DNA of 64,000 nt, taken from assembly GCA_965278965.1 (NCBI GenBank), contig OZ257127.1, positions 3,224,001 through 3,288,000 of the forward strand, given 5' to 3'. The notes below the pieces were generated by a model. The model was not told where the DNA came from. It ran no database searches and saw only the letters and a list, made by a program, of their open reading frames with translations. Made by a program: the position numbers and the translations under genes. Numbering within the stretch: position 1 is the first letter of the stretch; every line of letters begins with the position of its first letter. Below, piece after piece: positions 1-6,601 of the stretch. The stretch is from UBA10649 sp965278965 (lineage in GTDB: Bacteria; Actinomycetota; Actinomycetes; S36-B12).

Positions 1-603
1 GAGTTCGGTGGCTACGTCGCATCGAGGCAAGCGGTGACCGCCCTCGGCATGGATCCGGGCGACCGCGTGATCTACGTCAAGGCGGAGCCGGGGGCGGACC
101 TGGCGCAGGTGCAGGCCGATCTCGAGGCGGCGGTGGCCGACGACCCCACGGTGCAGGTGCAGAGCCAAGCGCAGTTCGCACAGGAGATCACGTCCAACGT
201 CGACCAGGTGCTCCTGGTCATGGTCATGCTGCTCAGCCTCGCCGTGCTCATCGCGGTGCTCGGCATCGTCAACACGCTCGTGCTGTCGGTGGCCGAGCGC
301 ACGCGGGAGATCGGGATGCTTCGTGCCGTCGGCGCCTTGCGGCGCCAGGTCCGCACGATGATCGTGCTCGAGGCACTCGTCATCGCGGTGTTCGGGGCGG
401 TCGTGGGGCTCGGCCTGGGTGTCGGCTTCGCTGTGGCGCTGCAACGCACGCTCGTCGACCAGGGCATCACCGAGCTCGACATCCCGTGGGTCGGTCTCGT
501 GCTCTTCTTGGTCGTCGCCGGACTGGTCGGCGTGCTCGCGGCCGTATGGCCGGCCTTCCGTGCCGGACGGCTCAACGTCCTCCGCGCGATCGCGACGGAA
601 TAG
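1..603 (+). CDS. FtsX/MacB-type ABC transporter permease, C-terminal part
   Basis: Reading frame 1 is open from the first base, so the gene begins outside the window; about 200 residues remain. They contain the end of a periplasmic loop (with a Val-Tyr-Val-Lys strand), then three hydrophobic segments near codons 66-92, 118-141 and 162-185. The first is followed by the short cytoplasmic helix ERTREIGMLRAVGA, typical of FtsX-domain permeases (pfam02687). The end, PAFRAGRLNVLRAIATE, is the usual P-A-x-x-A...D/N-V-L-x-A-I tail of MacB/LolE-like permeases. Such proteins work with an ATPase in lipoprotein, peptide or drug export or in mechanotransmission; the substrate cannot be read here. The ATPase is presumably upstream. 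Family assignment is firm, function is not. Confidence 0.85.
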   Translation, partial: EFGGYVASRQAVTALGMDPGDRVIYVKAEPGADLAQVQADLEAAVADDPTVQVQSQAQFAQEITSNVDQVLLVMVMLLSLAVLIAVLGIVNTLVLSVAERTREIGMLRAVGALRRQVRTMIVLEALVIAVFGAVVGLGLGVGFAVALQRTLVDQGITELDIPWVGLVLFLVVAGLVGVLAAVWPAFRAGRLNVLRAIATE

Positions 604-619
604 CCGCTGCGCCTGTCAG

Positions 620-808
620 TCAGGCGGCAGCGCGACCCGTCGGCATGCAGCTCCAGCACAGGCCGCTGGTGTCGGTGCGCAGGACCGGGCCCTGGCAGCG
701 GGAGCAGCAGTCCTGCTGTGCAAGGCCCATAGGCTCACGGCGCTCGTCATCGGCGACGAGGGTCAAGGTGCTCGAGGGCACGGTCGTGCCCAGCATGGTG
801 TTTCTCAT
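620..808 (-). CDS. small zinc-ribbon protein (62 aa)
   Basis: A 62-residue reading frame opens with ATG, preceded by a purine-rich AGGAAGAAG about 10 nt upstream. Residues 34-54 carry two knuckles: CCSRC, then 12 residues, then CWSC, the spacing of a small treble-clef or zinc-ribbon site. The N-terminal half is short and polar and has no membrane segment or signal peptide. It is convergent with the permease, 17 bp from its stop codon. An alternative start is the second ATG, four codons in. The product is probably a Zn-binding accessory protein of unknown partner. It is called real because of the ribosome site and the paired cysteines; no family name is claimed. Confidence 0.55.
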   Translation of the reverse strand: MRNTMLGTTVPSSTLTLVADDERREPMGLAQQDCCSRCQGPVLRTDTSGLCWSCMPTGRAAA

Positions 809-1141
809 GATCTGTCTTCTTCCTGGTGCGGCGCATCGGCGCTCGCATCTGCGTGTGGGGCTGGTTCGTGCTCTCCGGTCACGCGACGGCGATCCGGGTG
901 AATCGACGGCGGTCGCTGCGACAGCGGGAGCCCGCGGAACTAGGCCCGGGGTATGGCACACCAGGTTCGGCGTGCTCGACCACGGTAGCACGGCCTGCTG
1001 AGCACCGACGAACATGACCGTTCCCGGGCCGGCTATCACCCATTCACGCCACGCGCCCGCCACCACACTTGAAGGGCTTGGACTACGTCCGGGCGTCGCG
1101 GCGTGCGACGAGGTCAGGGATCGACGAAGGAGGGGCGTCCG
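809..1141. other. intergenic region, no gene recognised
   Basis: About 330 bases between the zinc-ribbon micro-gene (leftward) and the EEP-family gene (rightward). I see no convincing frame with a ribosome site in either direction. The stretch must hold the two divergent promoters. The right edge (1126-1133) holds the GAAGGAGG ribosome site used by the next gene. Confidence 0.5.
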
Positions 1142-2263
1142 GTGAAGCGGAAGATGCGTGTCGGCGCTGTCGTGGCTGCTGCCGCGGTTGCTGCTGCTCT
1201 CGTCGTCGGTGTCCTGGGAGTCGTCCGAACGTCCACCACGCCGGTCGCCGAGCCCGCCCCGACCGTGTCGGTCTCGGCGGCACCCGAGGCCGGAACGATC
1301 GGCGCCTCGCTGGTCATGGCCACCTTCAACGTCTGCAAGGTCTCCTGCGACGCTCCGGCCCCCTCGTGGGACGTCCGCCGTGAGCGCGTCGCGCGCGTCA
1401 TCACCGAGTCCGGGTTGGACGTCGTCGGCCTGCAGGAGGTCACGTTCAACCCGACGGCATTCGCGAAGACGCAGTTCCTCGACGTCCAGAACCTGATCCG
1501 CCCCGCCGGCTTCGTCGCGCCCACGATGCCGGCGGCCGCTGACCAGTGCCGCTGGACTGCGAGCAACCCGCACCCGTGTGACCACACGACCGGCATCGTG
1601 TTCAACACCCGGACGGTCAGCCAGGCCACGACGCCCAACGGCTCGGCCTCTGCGGGCACGCTTCCGTCGAGCGCGGTCGCGTCCGGGCTGGATCCGGCAT
1701 CGGCCGTGCGCAAGATCTCGTGGGCCTATCTGCAGGGCGGCAACGGAACGGGACCGTTCCTGGTCCTGTCGATCCACACGTCGAACGGCAAGGACGGAGC
1801 GACCGAGGCAAGTCGCGTCGCACTCGGCCAGGCCCTTGGACCCTGGGCGGACGCGTGGAACGCCGCGCACGGCCTCGCCGGCGTCCCGACGGTCATGCTC
1901 GGCGACCTCAACTCGTACAAGAAGCGGCAGCCCAACGGGATGCAGCAGGTGCTGGTCGGCTCGGGTTGGCTGGATGCCGCGACCGCTCCCGAGCGTCGCA
2001 ACGTCCAGTACTCCACGATCAACCACAACCCGAAGCTCGCCGCGAACGAGCAGGGCTTCCCACGGGCTCCGTACATCTTCCGGACCTCGCGCAGCAACCC
2101 GGTCCTTGACGCCACCCGCATCGACTACGTCATGGCGCGTGGGGGAGACGTCTCCGCGGCCGACTACGAGGTCGTCATCCGCCTGCTGGCAGACGGCAGC
2201 TTCGACCCGCAGTACCAGGCGTCGGACCACCAGATGGTCCGTTCCACGATCACCTTCGGCTGA
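1142..2263 (+). CDS. secreted endonuclease/exonuclease/phosphatase-family protein
   Basis: The GTG start is chosen because GAAGGAGG lies 8 nt upstream; the frame is open further up without a ribosome site. The 373-residue protein begins KRK and then has an Ala/Val-rich segment (about residues 6-26), a signal peptide or N-terminal anchor. The rest is an EEP (DNase I/exonuclease III/sphingomyelinase-like) fold. Visible landmarks are the first strand MATFNVCK (Asn), GLQEVT (metal-binding Glu), VLSIHTSN, VMLGDLNS (Asp and Asn of the catalytic core), a late RIDYVMA and the closing ASDHQMV (catalytic Asp-His). All catalytic motifs are present, so it should be an active extracytoplasmic Mg-dependent phosphodiesterase. 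Whether the substrate is DNA, phosphoinositide or sphingomyelin is not decidable. Four cysteines in the mature part could form disulfides. Confidence 0.85.
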   Translation: MKRKMRVGAVVAAAAVAAALVVGVLGVVRTSTTPVAEPAPTVSVSAAPEAGTIGASLVMATFNVCKVSCDAPAPSWDVRRERVARVITESGLDVVGLQEVTFNPTAFAKTQFLDVQNLIRPAGFVAPTMPAAADQCRWTASNPHPCDHTTGIVFNTRTVSQATTPNGSASAGTLPSSAVASGLDPASAVRKISWAYLQGGNGTGPFLVLSIHTSNGKDGATEASRVALGQALGPWADAWNAAHGLAGVPTVMLGDLNSYKKRQPNGMQQVLVGSGWLDAATAPERRNVQYSTINHNPKLAANEQGFPRAPYIFRTSRSNPVLDATRIDYVMARGGDVSAADYEVVIRLLADGSFDPQYQASDHQMVRSTITFG

Positions 2264-2301
2264 CGGCGCGTCGAGGCGTGACAGCGGGCCTGCGCGCGGG
2301 T

Positions 2302-2307
2302 GATACT
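2302..2307 (+). promoter_or_regulatory. -10-like element of a possible leaderless promoter
   Basis: GATACT lies 6 nt before the ATG of the chagasin-like gene and matches TATAAT at four positions. That spacing would put the transcription start at or beside the A of ATG, and no Shine-Dalgarno sequence is present. The same arrangement recurs at many genes in this window. Confidence 0.4.
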
Positions 2308-2313
2308 CCGGGC

Positions 2314-2754
2314 ATGACTCGTGCCCGCGCCCCGCGCACCCTCGCTCTCGTCGCCGCTGCCGCCGTCGTACTCGGCCTGGTCGCCTCGGTCGGTCCCGCA
2401 TCCGCGGCACCGGCCAAGAAGGACGTCGTCCTCAACGTCACCGTCCTGCCCGGGCAGGTCCGACTGCTCGACGGCGAATCGGTGCGGGTCACGCTCCCGA
2501 CCAACGTCACCACCGGCTACTCCTGGGCGGCGAAGGTCACCGGTGACAGCTCGGCCGTGACCGTGTCGAAGGGGGCGTACAAGGCGCCGACGACGGACCT
2601 CATCGGTGCTCCCGGCGTGACGACCTGGGTCGTGACGGCGAAGGGTGACGGGGTCGCCAAGGTCCAGATCGTCACCACGCCGCCCGGCGGCGGCAGTGCG
2701 AAGAAGGTCGGCGTGCTGACCGTCTACGCCGGTTCTGCCGTCTCGAAGAAGTAG
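2314..2754 (+). CDS. secreted chagasin-like (I42) protease inhibitor
   Basis: This is a 146-residue protein. ATG 2314 is preferred to an upstream in-frame GTG because it begins a clean signal peptide (MTRAR, hydrophobic core, cleavage near SAAPA about residue 32). The mature part is a small beta-rich domain of about 110 residues. It has the hallmark loop NVTTGYSW (family consensus NPTTGYxW), followed by a G-x-P-G-V-T-T-W strand and a late AKVQIVT strand. This is the immunoglobulin-like fold of the chagasin/I42 family, which blocks papain-like cysteine proteases through three loops. Exported bacterial members are thought to act on foreign or own secreted proteases. The Pro of the NPTT loop is Val here. 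It follows the secreted EEP hydrolase by 50 bp. Confidence 0.75.
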   Translation: MTRARAPRTLALVAAAAVVLGLVASVGPASAAPAKKDVVLNVTVLPGQVRLLDGESVRVTLPTNVTTGYSWAAKVTGDSSAVTVSKGAYKAPTTDLIGAPGVTTWVVTAKGDGVAKVQIVTTPPGGGSAKKVGVLTVYAGSAVSKK

Positions 2755-2825
2755 CCATCTCGGCGGCAGCCGAGACCGGCTCGGCCTCGGGCGCGCTGGC
2801 GGCGCTCGTCGGCGCCGGCGATGTC

Positions 2826-3602
2826 GTGGTCCTCAGCGGTGCCGGCATCTCGACCGAGTCCGGGATCCCCGACTATCGCGGCCCGCAAAGCGCTGCGCGA
2901 CGCTCGGCAGCACCCATGACCATCGACATGTTCGTCAGCGGTCCGGGTGCCCGCCAGCGGTACTGGGCGCGCGCCCATCTCGGCTGGGGGCGCTTCGCCG
3001 ATGTCGCGCCGAATGCCGGGCATGCCGCCCTCGCTCGCCTTGAGCGGGCTGGACTCGTCCGTGGGGTCGTGACCCAGAACGTCGACGGGCTGCACCAGCG
3101 GGCGGGCTCGCGACAGGTCGTGGACCTGCACGGCCGCCTGGACCGTGTCATCTGCCTCGACTGCGACGCGCTCGTGCCCCGCGCCCAGGTGCACCGCCGG
3201 CTCGCCGCTGCGAACGTGGGCTGGGAGGCGAGCGCCGGTCGGGTGAACCCGGACGGCGACGTCGAGCTCGATGACGCCGCGGTCGCCGGTTTCACGGTCG
3301 TCGCGTGCGAGCAGTGTCAGGGCGTCCTCAAGCCGGACGTCGTGTACTTCGGTGAGCGCGTGCCGCCCGACCGCGTGGCCGCGTCGGCCGAGCTCGTCGA
3401 CAGCGCGCGCAGCCTGCTCGTGGTCGGCTCGTCGCTGCACGTGTTCTCCGGGCGGCGGCTCGTCCACCGCGCTGCGGCCGCAGGCGTCCCGATCGCGATC
3501 GTGAACCTCGGTCCGACCCGGTCCGACGGCCTCGCCCAGGTGCGCCTGGACTCCCCGCTCGGCCGGACGCTCACCGCGGTTGCTGACGCCGTGGCTGCCT
3601 GA
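2826..3602 (+). CDS. sirtuin NAD-dependent protein deacylase
   Basis: The protein carries all the sirtuin signatures: GAGISTESGIPDYRG (NAD-binding loop), TQNVDGLHQRAG, the catalytic His in VVDLHGRL, and a zinc module with CLDC and CEQC pairs. It also has LKPDVVYFGE, VVGSSLHVFSG and IVNLGPTRSD. About 258 residues fits a bacterial class II (SIRT4-like) enzyme that removes acyl groups from lysine and yields O-acyl-ADP-ribose and nicotinamide. The start is uncertain. Family-like sequence (ALAALVGAGDVVVLSG) continues upstream to about 2757, directly after the stop of the inhibitor gene. Between an in-frame stop at 2646 and GTG 2826 there is no ATG, GTG or TTG. The true start may be CTG 2796, ATC 2757 or this GTG. 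Confidence 0.9.
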   Translation: MVLSGAGISTESGIPDYRGPQSAARRSAAPMTIDMFVSGPGARQRYWARAHLGWGRFADVAPNAGHAALARLERAGLVRGVVTQNVDGLHQRAGSRQVVDLHGRLDRVICLDCDALVPRAQVHRRLAAANVGWEASAGRVNPDGDVELDDAAVAGFTVVACEQCQGVLKPDVVYFGERVPPDRVAASAELVDSARSLLVVGSSLHVFSGRRLVHRAAAAGVPIAIVNLGPTRSDGLAQVRLDSPLGRTLTAVADAVAA

Positions 3603-3608
3603 ACCGGC

Positions 3609-3614
3609 AATACT
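3609..3614 (+). promoter_or_regulatory. -10-like element of a possible leaderless promoter
   Basis: AATACT sits 6 nt before the ATG of the SDR gene, in the short gap after the sirtuin stop, with no Shine-Dalgarno sequence. The layout is the same as at the chagasin-like gene. Confidence 0.35.
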
Positions 3615-3620
3615 CGGCGC

Positions 3621-4412
3621 ATGTCCCTGCTCGACCTGTTCCGGCTCGACGGCCGTGTCGCCGTGGTCACGGGCTCCGGCCGCGGGATCGGCCGAGCCAT
3701 CGCCGAAGGGCTCGCGGACGCCGGTGCCGATGTCGTCGTGACCAGCCGCCGTGCCGCCGACGTCGAGGAGGTCGCGTCCGCCGTGCGGGCCCGCGGTCGC
3801 GCCGCGCTCGCCGTCCCGGGCGACCTGCGAGTTCCGGGCTTTCCCGCCGCACTCGCCCAGGCAGCGGTCGATGAGCTGGGGCGGCTGGACATCTGGGTCA
3901 ACAACGCCGGCGGCACGGACGACGCACACGTCAAGCCGATGACGCAGGTAACCGACGACGAGCTCCGCGACATGCTCGAGCTCAACGTCGTGGCCGCCGC
4001 TGCCGGGTCCCGCGAGGCGGCGCTTCGGATGGGCCGGGGCGGGGCGATCGTGAATGTGGCATCGGGCGCCGGCATGCGAGCCGCGCCGAACACCGGTGCC
4101 TACGGCGCCGGCAAGGCTGCCCTGCTGAGCCTGACGATGACGATGGCCGCCGAGCTCGCGCCGCAGGGGATCCGGGTGAACGCCATCTCCCCGGGAATGG
4201 TCCCGACGGACTCGTTCTACCGAGTGCTGGAGTTCACCGCGGGCGACCTCGAGCGGCTCGCGGCGACGGTCCCGCTCGGGCGAATGGGTACGCCGGACGA
4301 CATGGCCGCGGCGGTCCTGTACCTCTCGTCGCCGGCGGCCGGCTGGGTGACCGGCCAGAACCTCCTCGTCGGCGGCGGGCGCGACGGCGGGCGTTCGGTG
4401 GAGCACCGCTGA
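3621..4412 (+). CDS. short-chain dehydrogenase/reductase (SDR)
   Basis: A 263-residue classical SDR. The Rossmann motif TGSGRGIG is at residues 17-24, NNAG at about 95-98, the catalytic Ser in VNVASGAG and the Tyr-Lys pair in YGAGK near residue 160. The strand DVVVTSRR, with a basic residue after beta-2, suggests NADP(H) preference. RVNAISPGMV and the C-terminal GQNLLVGGG are typical of FabG-like oxidoreductases. The substrate is unknown. It starts 18 bp after the sirtuin stop with no visible ribosome site. A P450 follows on the same strand, so a role in oxidising or reducing a hydrophobic substrate is possible but unproven. Confidence 0.85.
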   Translation: MSLLDLFRLDGRVAVVTGSGRGIGRAIAEGLADAGADVVVTSRRAADVEEVASAVRARGRAALAVPGDLRVPGFPAALAQAAVDELGRLDIWVNNAGGTDDAHVKPMTQVTDDELRDMLELNVVAAAAGSREAALRMGRGGAIVNVASGAGMRAAPNTGAYGAGKAALLSLTMTMAAELAPQGIRVNAISPGMVPTDSFYRVLEFTAGDLERLAATVPLGRMGTPDDMAAAVLYLSSPAAGWVTGQNLLVGGGRDGGRSVEHR

Positions 4413-4462
4413 CGATCCCGCCCCTCGCGAATTACTTTCTGGACACTGATTGCGGAAACCCG

Positions 4463-4491
4463 TTGACAGTCTCGGCTGGCGCTGGTCTCAT
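4463..4491 (+). promoter_or_regulatory. sigma-70-type promoter for the P450 gene
   Basis: A perfect -35 TTGACA (4463-4468) is followed after 17 bp by TCTCAT (4486-4491), four of six matches to the -10 consensus. Transcription would start near 4498, leaving a leader of about 20 nt that contains the GGGAGA ribosome site of the start at 4519. Confidence 0.5.
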
Positions 4492-4518
4492 GGCGAGCAC
4501 GCCTACACGGGAGACACT

Positions 4519-5787
4519 GTGACCGACGCTGCCTTGGCCGCCCCGCAGATCGAGGGAAGCCTGCTGGACCCGGCCGTCCAGGCCGACCCGTTCGAGCACT
4601 ACCGCGAGCTGCGCGAGCACGCGCCGGTGTACCGGATGCCCGAGACCGGCTTCTACGTCGTCTCCACCTACGACGCGCTCCGCGCCGTCGTCAGCGACCC
4701 GGAGACCTTCTCCAACGACATCCCGATCGAGCGGCTGGCCGGGGAGTCCCGGGCCGAGCTCGGTCGCAAGTACAACGAGCACCTCGGCAAGGTCGGCTGG
4801 GCGCACGTGCAGACGCTCCACCGCACCGACGCCCCGGTGCACAGCCGGCACCGCCGGATCCTTAACCGGGCGTTCACCCCGAACATGGTCCACGGCATGA
4901 TCCCCGGGGTCGAGCGGATCTGCACCGAGCTCATCGATGCGTTCATCGACAAGGGCGAGTGCGACTTCGTCGCCGAGTTCGCCTTCCCGCTCCCCGGGCT
5001 CGTCATCGGCGAGCAGATCGGGCTCGAGGGCCGCGACATCGCCACCTTCCGCCGCTGGGCCGACGCCATGCTCGCGACGGCGCAGGGCCTCCTGGTCGAC
5101 GACGACGCAGTGCGGTACTACGCGGAGATCCAGGCGGAGGCGCAGCACTACTTCGCGCCGCTGCTCGAGGACCGCCGCGCACATCCCCGCAACGACCTCA
5201 TGTCCGCGCTCGTAGCGGACTCCGAGGACGGTGACGAGCCGCTGACGATGGGCGAGCTCCAGGACATCGTGAACCAGCTCGTCACCGGCGGCTACACGAC
5301 CGTCGCGGACGGCATCGGCAACGCCTTGATGCTCCTGCTGGAGAACCCCGACCAGATGGAGCTCCTGCGGGCTGACCGGAGCCTCCTGCGCAACTTCGCC
5401 GACGAGGTTCTGCGGCTGGCGACGCCCGCGCAGGGACTGTTCCGTCGCGCCACACGCGATACCGAGCTGTGCGGCGTGCTGATCCCCAAGGACGCGATCA
5501 TCCACGTGCGTTACGGCGCCGCGAACCTCGATGACGCGATGTTCGAGGACGCCGGGCGGTTCGACATCACTCGCGCGAACTCCGGCAAGCACATCGCGTT
5601 CTCACGCGGTCCGCACTTCTGCGTCGGCCGGCCGCTCGCGATGCAGGAGCTGATGATCGGCTTCGACCAGCTGCTGGACCGCCTCGACGACATCGCGCTG
5701 GCGCCCGGCGTGGTCCCGGAGCGGACCAGCACGATGCTGTTCTACTCGCTGAAGTCCCTGCCCATCACGTTCACCGCACGTCGGTAG
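4519..5787 (+). CDS. cytochrome P450
   Basis: A 422-residue bacterial P450. The GTG start has GGGAGA 6 nt upstream; an earlier in-frame TTG lies before the promoter-like sequence. The K-helix ExxR is in DEVLRLATP, and the PERF-like region ends in GRFDITR. The haem loop FSRGPHFCVG places the axial thiolate at Cys368. The I-helix reads LVTGGYTTVADGIGNAL, so the acidic residue that normally precedes the conserved Thr (AG-x-E/D-T) is a Thr. This is unusual for a monooxygenase that needs proton delivery. As a soluble class I enzyme it needs a ferredoxin and reductase, which are not in the window. The substrate is unknown; neighbouring SDR and flavoprotein genes hint at lipid or steroid-like chemistry. 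Confidence 0.9.
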   Translation: MTDAALAAPQIEGSLLDPAVQADPFEHYRELREHAPVYRMPETGFYVVSTYDALRAVVSDPETFSNDIPIERLAGESRAELGRKYNEHLGKVGWAHVQTLHRTDAPVHSRHRRILNRAFTPNMVHGMIPGVERICTELIDAFIDKGECDFVAEFAFPLPGLVIGEQIGLEGRDIATFRRWADAMLATAQGLLVDDDAVRYYAEIQAEAQHYFAPLLEDRRAHPRNDLMSALVADSEDGDEPLTMGELQDIVNQLVTGGYTTVADGIGNALMLLLENPDQMELLRADRSLLRNFADEVLRLATPAQGLFRRATRDTELCGVLIPKDAIIHVRYGAANLDDAMFEDAGRFDITRANSGKHIAFSRGPHFCVGRPLAMQELMIGFDQLLDRLDDIALAPGVVPERTSTMLFYSLKSLPITFTARR

Positions 5788-5803
5788 CGAACCGGGGCTA
5801 CCG
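5782..5803. terminator. hairpin spanning two convergent stop codons
   Basis: CGGTAGC (5782-5788), an 8-nt loop and GCTACCG (5797-5803) form a perfect 7-bp stem. Each arm contains the TAG stop of one convergent gene (P450 rightward, phosphatase leftward; 10 bp apart). There is no T-tract, as is common in Actinobacteria. It is a plausible bidirectional terminator. Confidence 0.4.
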
Positions 5804-6601
5804 GCACAGGACGTCGAGGACCTCGGCCGCGCCGAGGCCGGGGACCGGTGCTGCCACGGCGTCCGCGTGAGAGCGGACCTCGTCGGATGCGTGCCCCATC
5901 GCGACGGCGAAGCCGGCCCAGTCGAGCATCTCGATGTCGTTCATCGAGTCGCCGATCGCGACGACCTCGGCGGGGGCGATCCCCAGCCGGTCGCACAGGG
6001 TCTGCAGCCCGGTGGCCTTGGTGACGCCCAGGATGCCGAGGTCGAGCCACGCGACGTCGGTGACCCCGAACGAGATCGAGTGCATCCCGAGGTGCTCGGC
6101 GACGTAGCCCAACCCGGCATCGAGGTGGGCGTCGCTGCGGGCGATGACGCGCACGACCGGCTGGGCGGCGAGCTCGGCGAGCGGCGCCTCGAAGATCTCC
6201 GTCGCGACGCCCCCGTCGACGAAGTGCCGGCTGGACCAGAACGTGCCGTCGGGGCGCTCGACGGCGAAGGTCCCTTCGGGGATGAGCGGGACGAGGGCGG
6301 CCAGCAGCTCCGTCGCGTCGAACGTCCGCGACTCGACGACGCGCTCCGGGTCGATCGTGCCGATGACGGCGCCGTTGCTGACGACCGCCCACTCGTGCAT
6401 GCCGGCGGCGCGGGCCACCGGGGCGGTCGTCGACAGCGAGCGGCCCGTCGCGGCGACGACGATCGCGCCGCGCTCCTGCAGGTCCGAGACGGCCCGGACG
6501 ACCTCCGGGTCGATGCCGGCGCTCTGCGGGACCAGGGTGCCGTCGAGGTCGACCGCCACGAGCCGGGGCTGCAGCCCGTGCGGGACCCGCGCGCCCGTCA
6601 T
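5798..6601 (-). CDS. Cof-type HAD phosphatase
   Basis: A 267-residue HAD hydrolase of the Cof/YidA group. Motif I is VAVDLDGTL (residues 16-24; nucleophile and general-acid Asp), motif II is AATGRS, and motif III/IV is VTKATGLQTLC...IGDSMNDIEML. The large C2 alpha/beta cap between motifs II and III is present. Such enzymes dephosphorylate sugar phosphates, flavin precursors or pyridoxal phosphate. The start codon overlaps the stop of the upstream flavoprotein by four bases (ATGA), which fixes the start and implies translational coupling. A role in FMN or sugar-phosphate metabolism linked to the flavoprotein is speculative. Confidence 0.9.
   Translation of the reverse strand: MTGARVPHGLQPRLVAVDLDGTLVPQSAGIDPEVVRAVSDLQERGAIVVAATGRSLSTTAPVARAAGMHEWAVVSNGAVIGTIDPERVVESRTFDATELLAALVPLIPEGTFAVERPDGTFWSSRHFVDGGVATEIFEAPLAELAAQPVVRVIARSDAHLDAGLGYVAEHLGMHSISFGVTDVAWLDLGILGVTKATGLQTLCDRLGIAPAEVVAIGDSMNDIEMLDWAGFAVAMGHASDEVRSHADAVAAPVPGLGAAEVLDVLCR

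Noticed and set aside
620..2410. Very long minus-strand open frame opposite the EEP and inhibitor genes
   Set aside because: Arg/Gly-rich translation without domains, opposite genes with clear signal peptides and motifs. Only its last 62 codons, the zinc-ribbon protein, are supported.
2724..4406. 560-codon minus-strand frame opposite the sirtuin and SDR
   Set aside because: High G+C shadow of two genes with complete catalytic motifs; no ribosome site and no recognisable fold.
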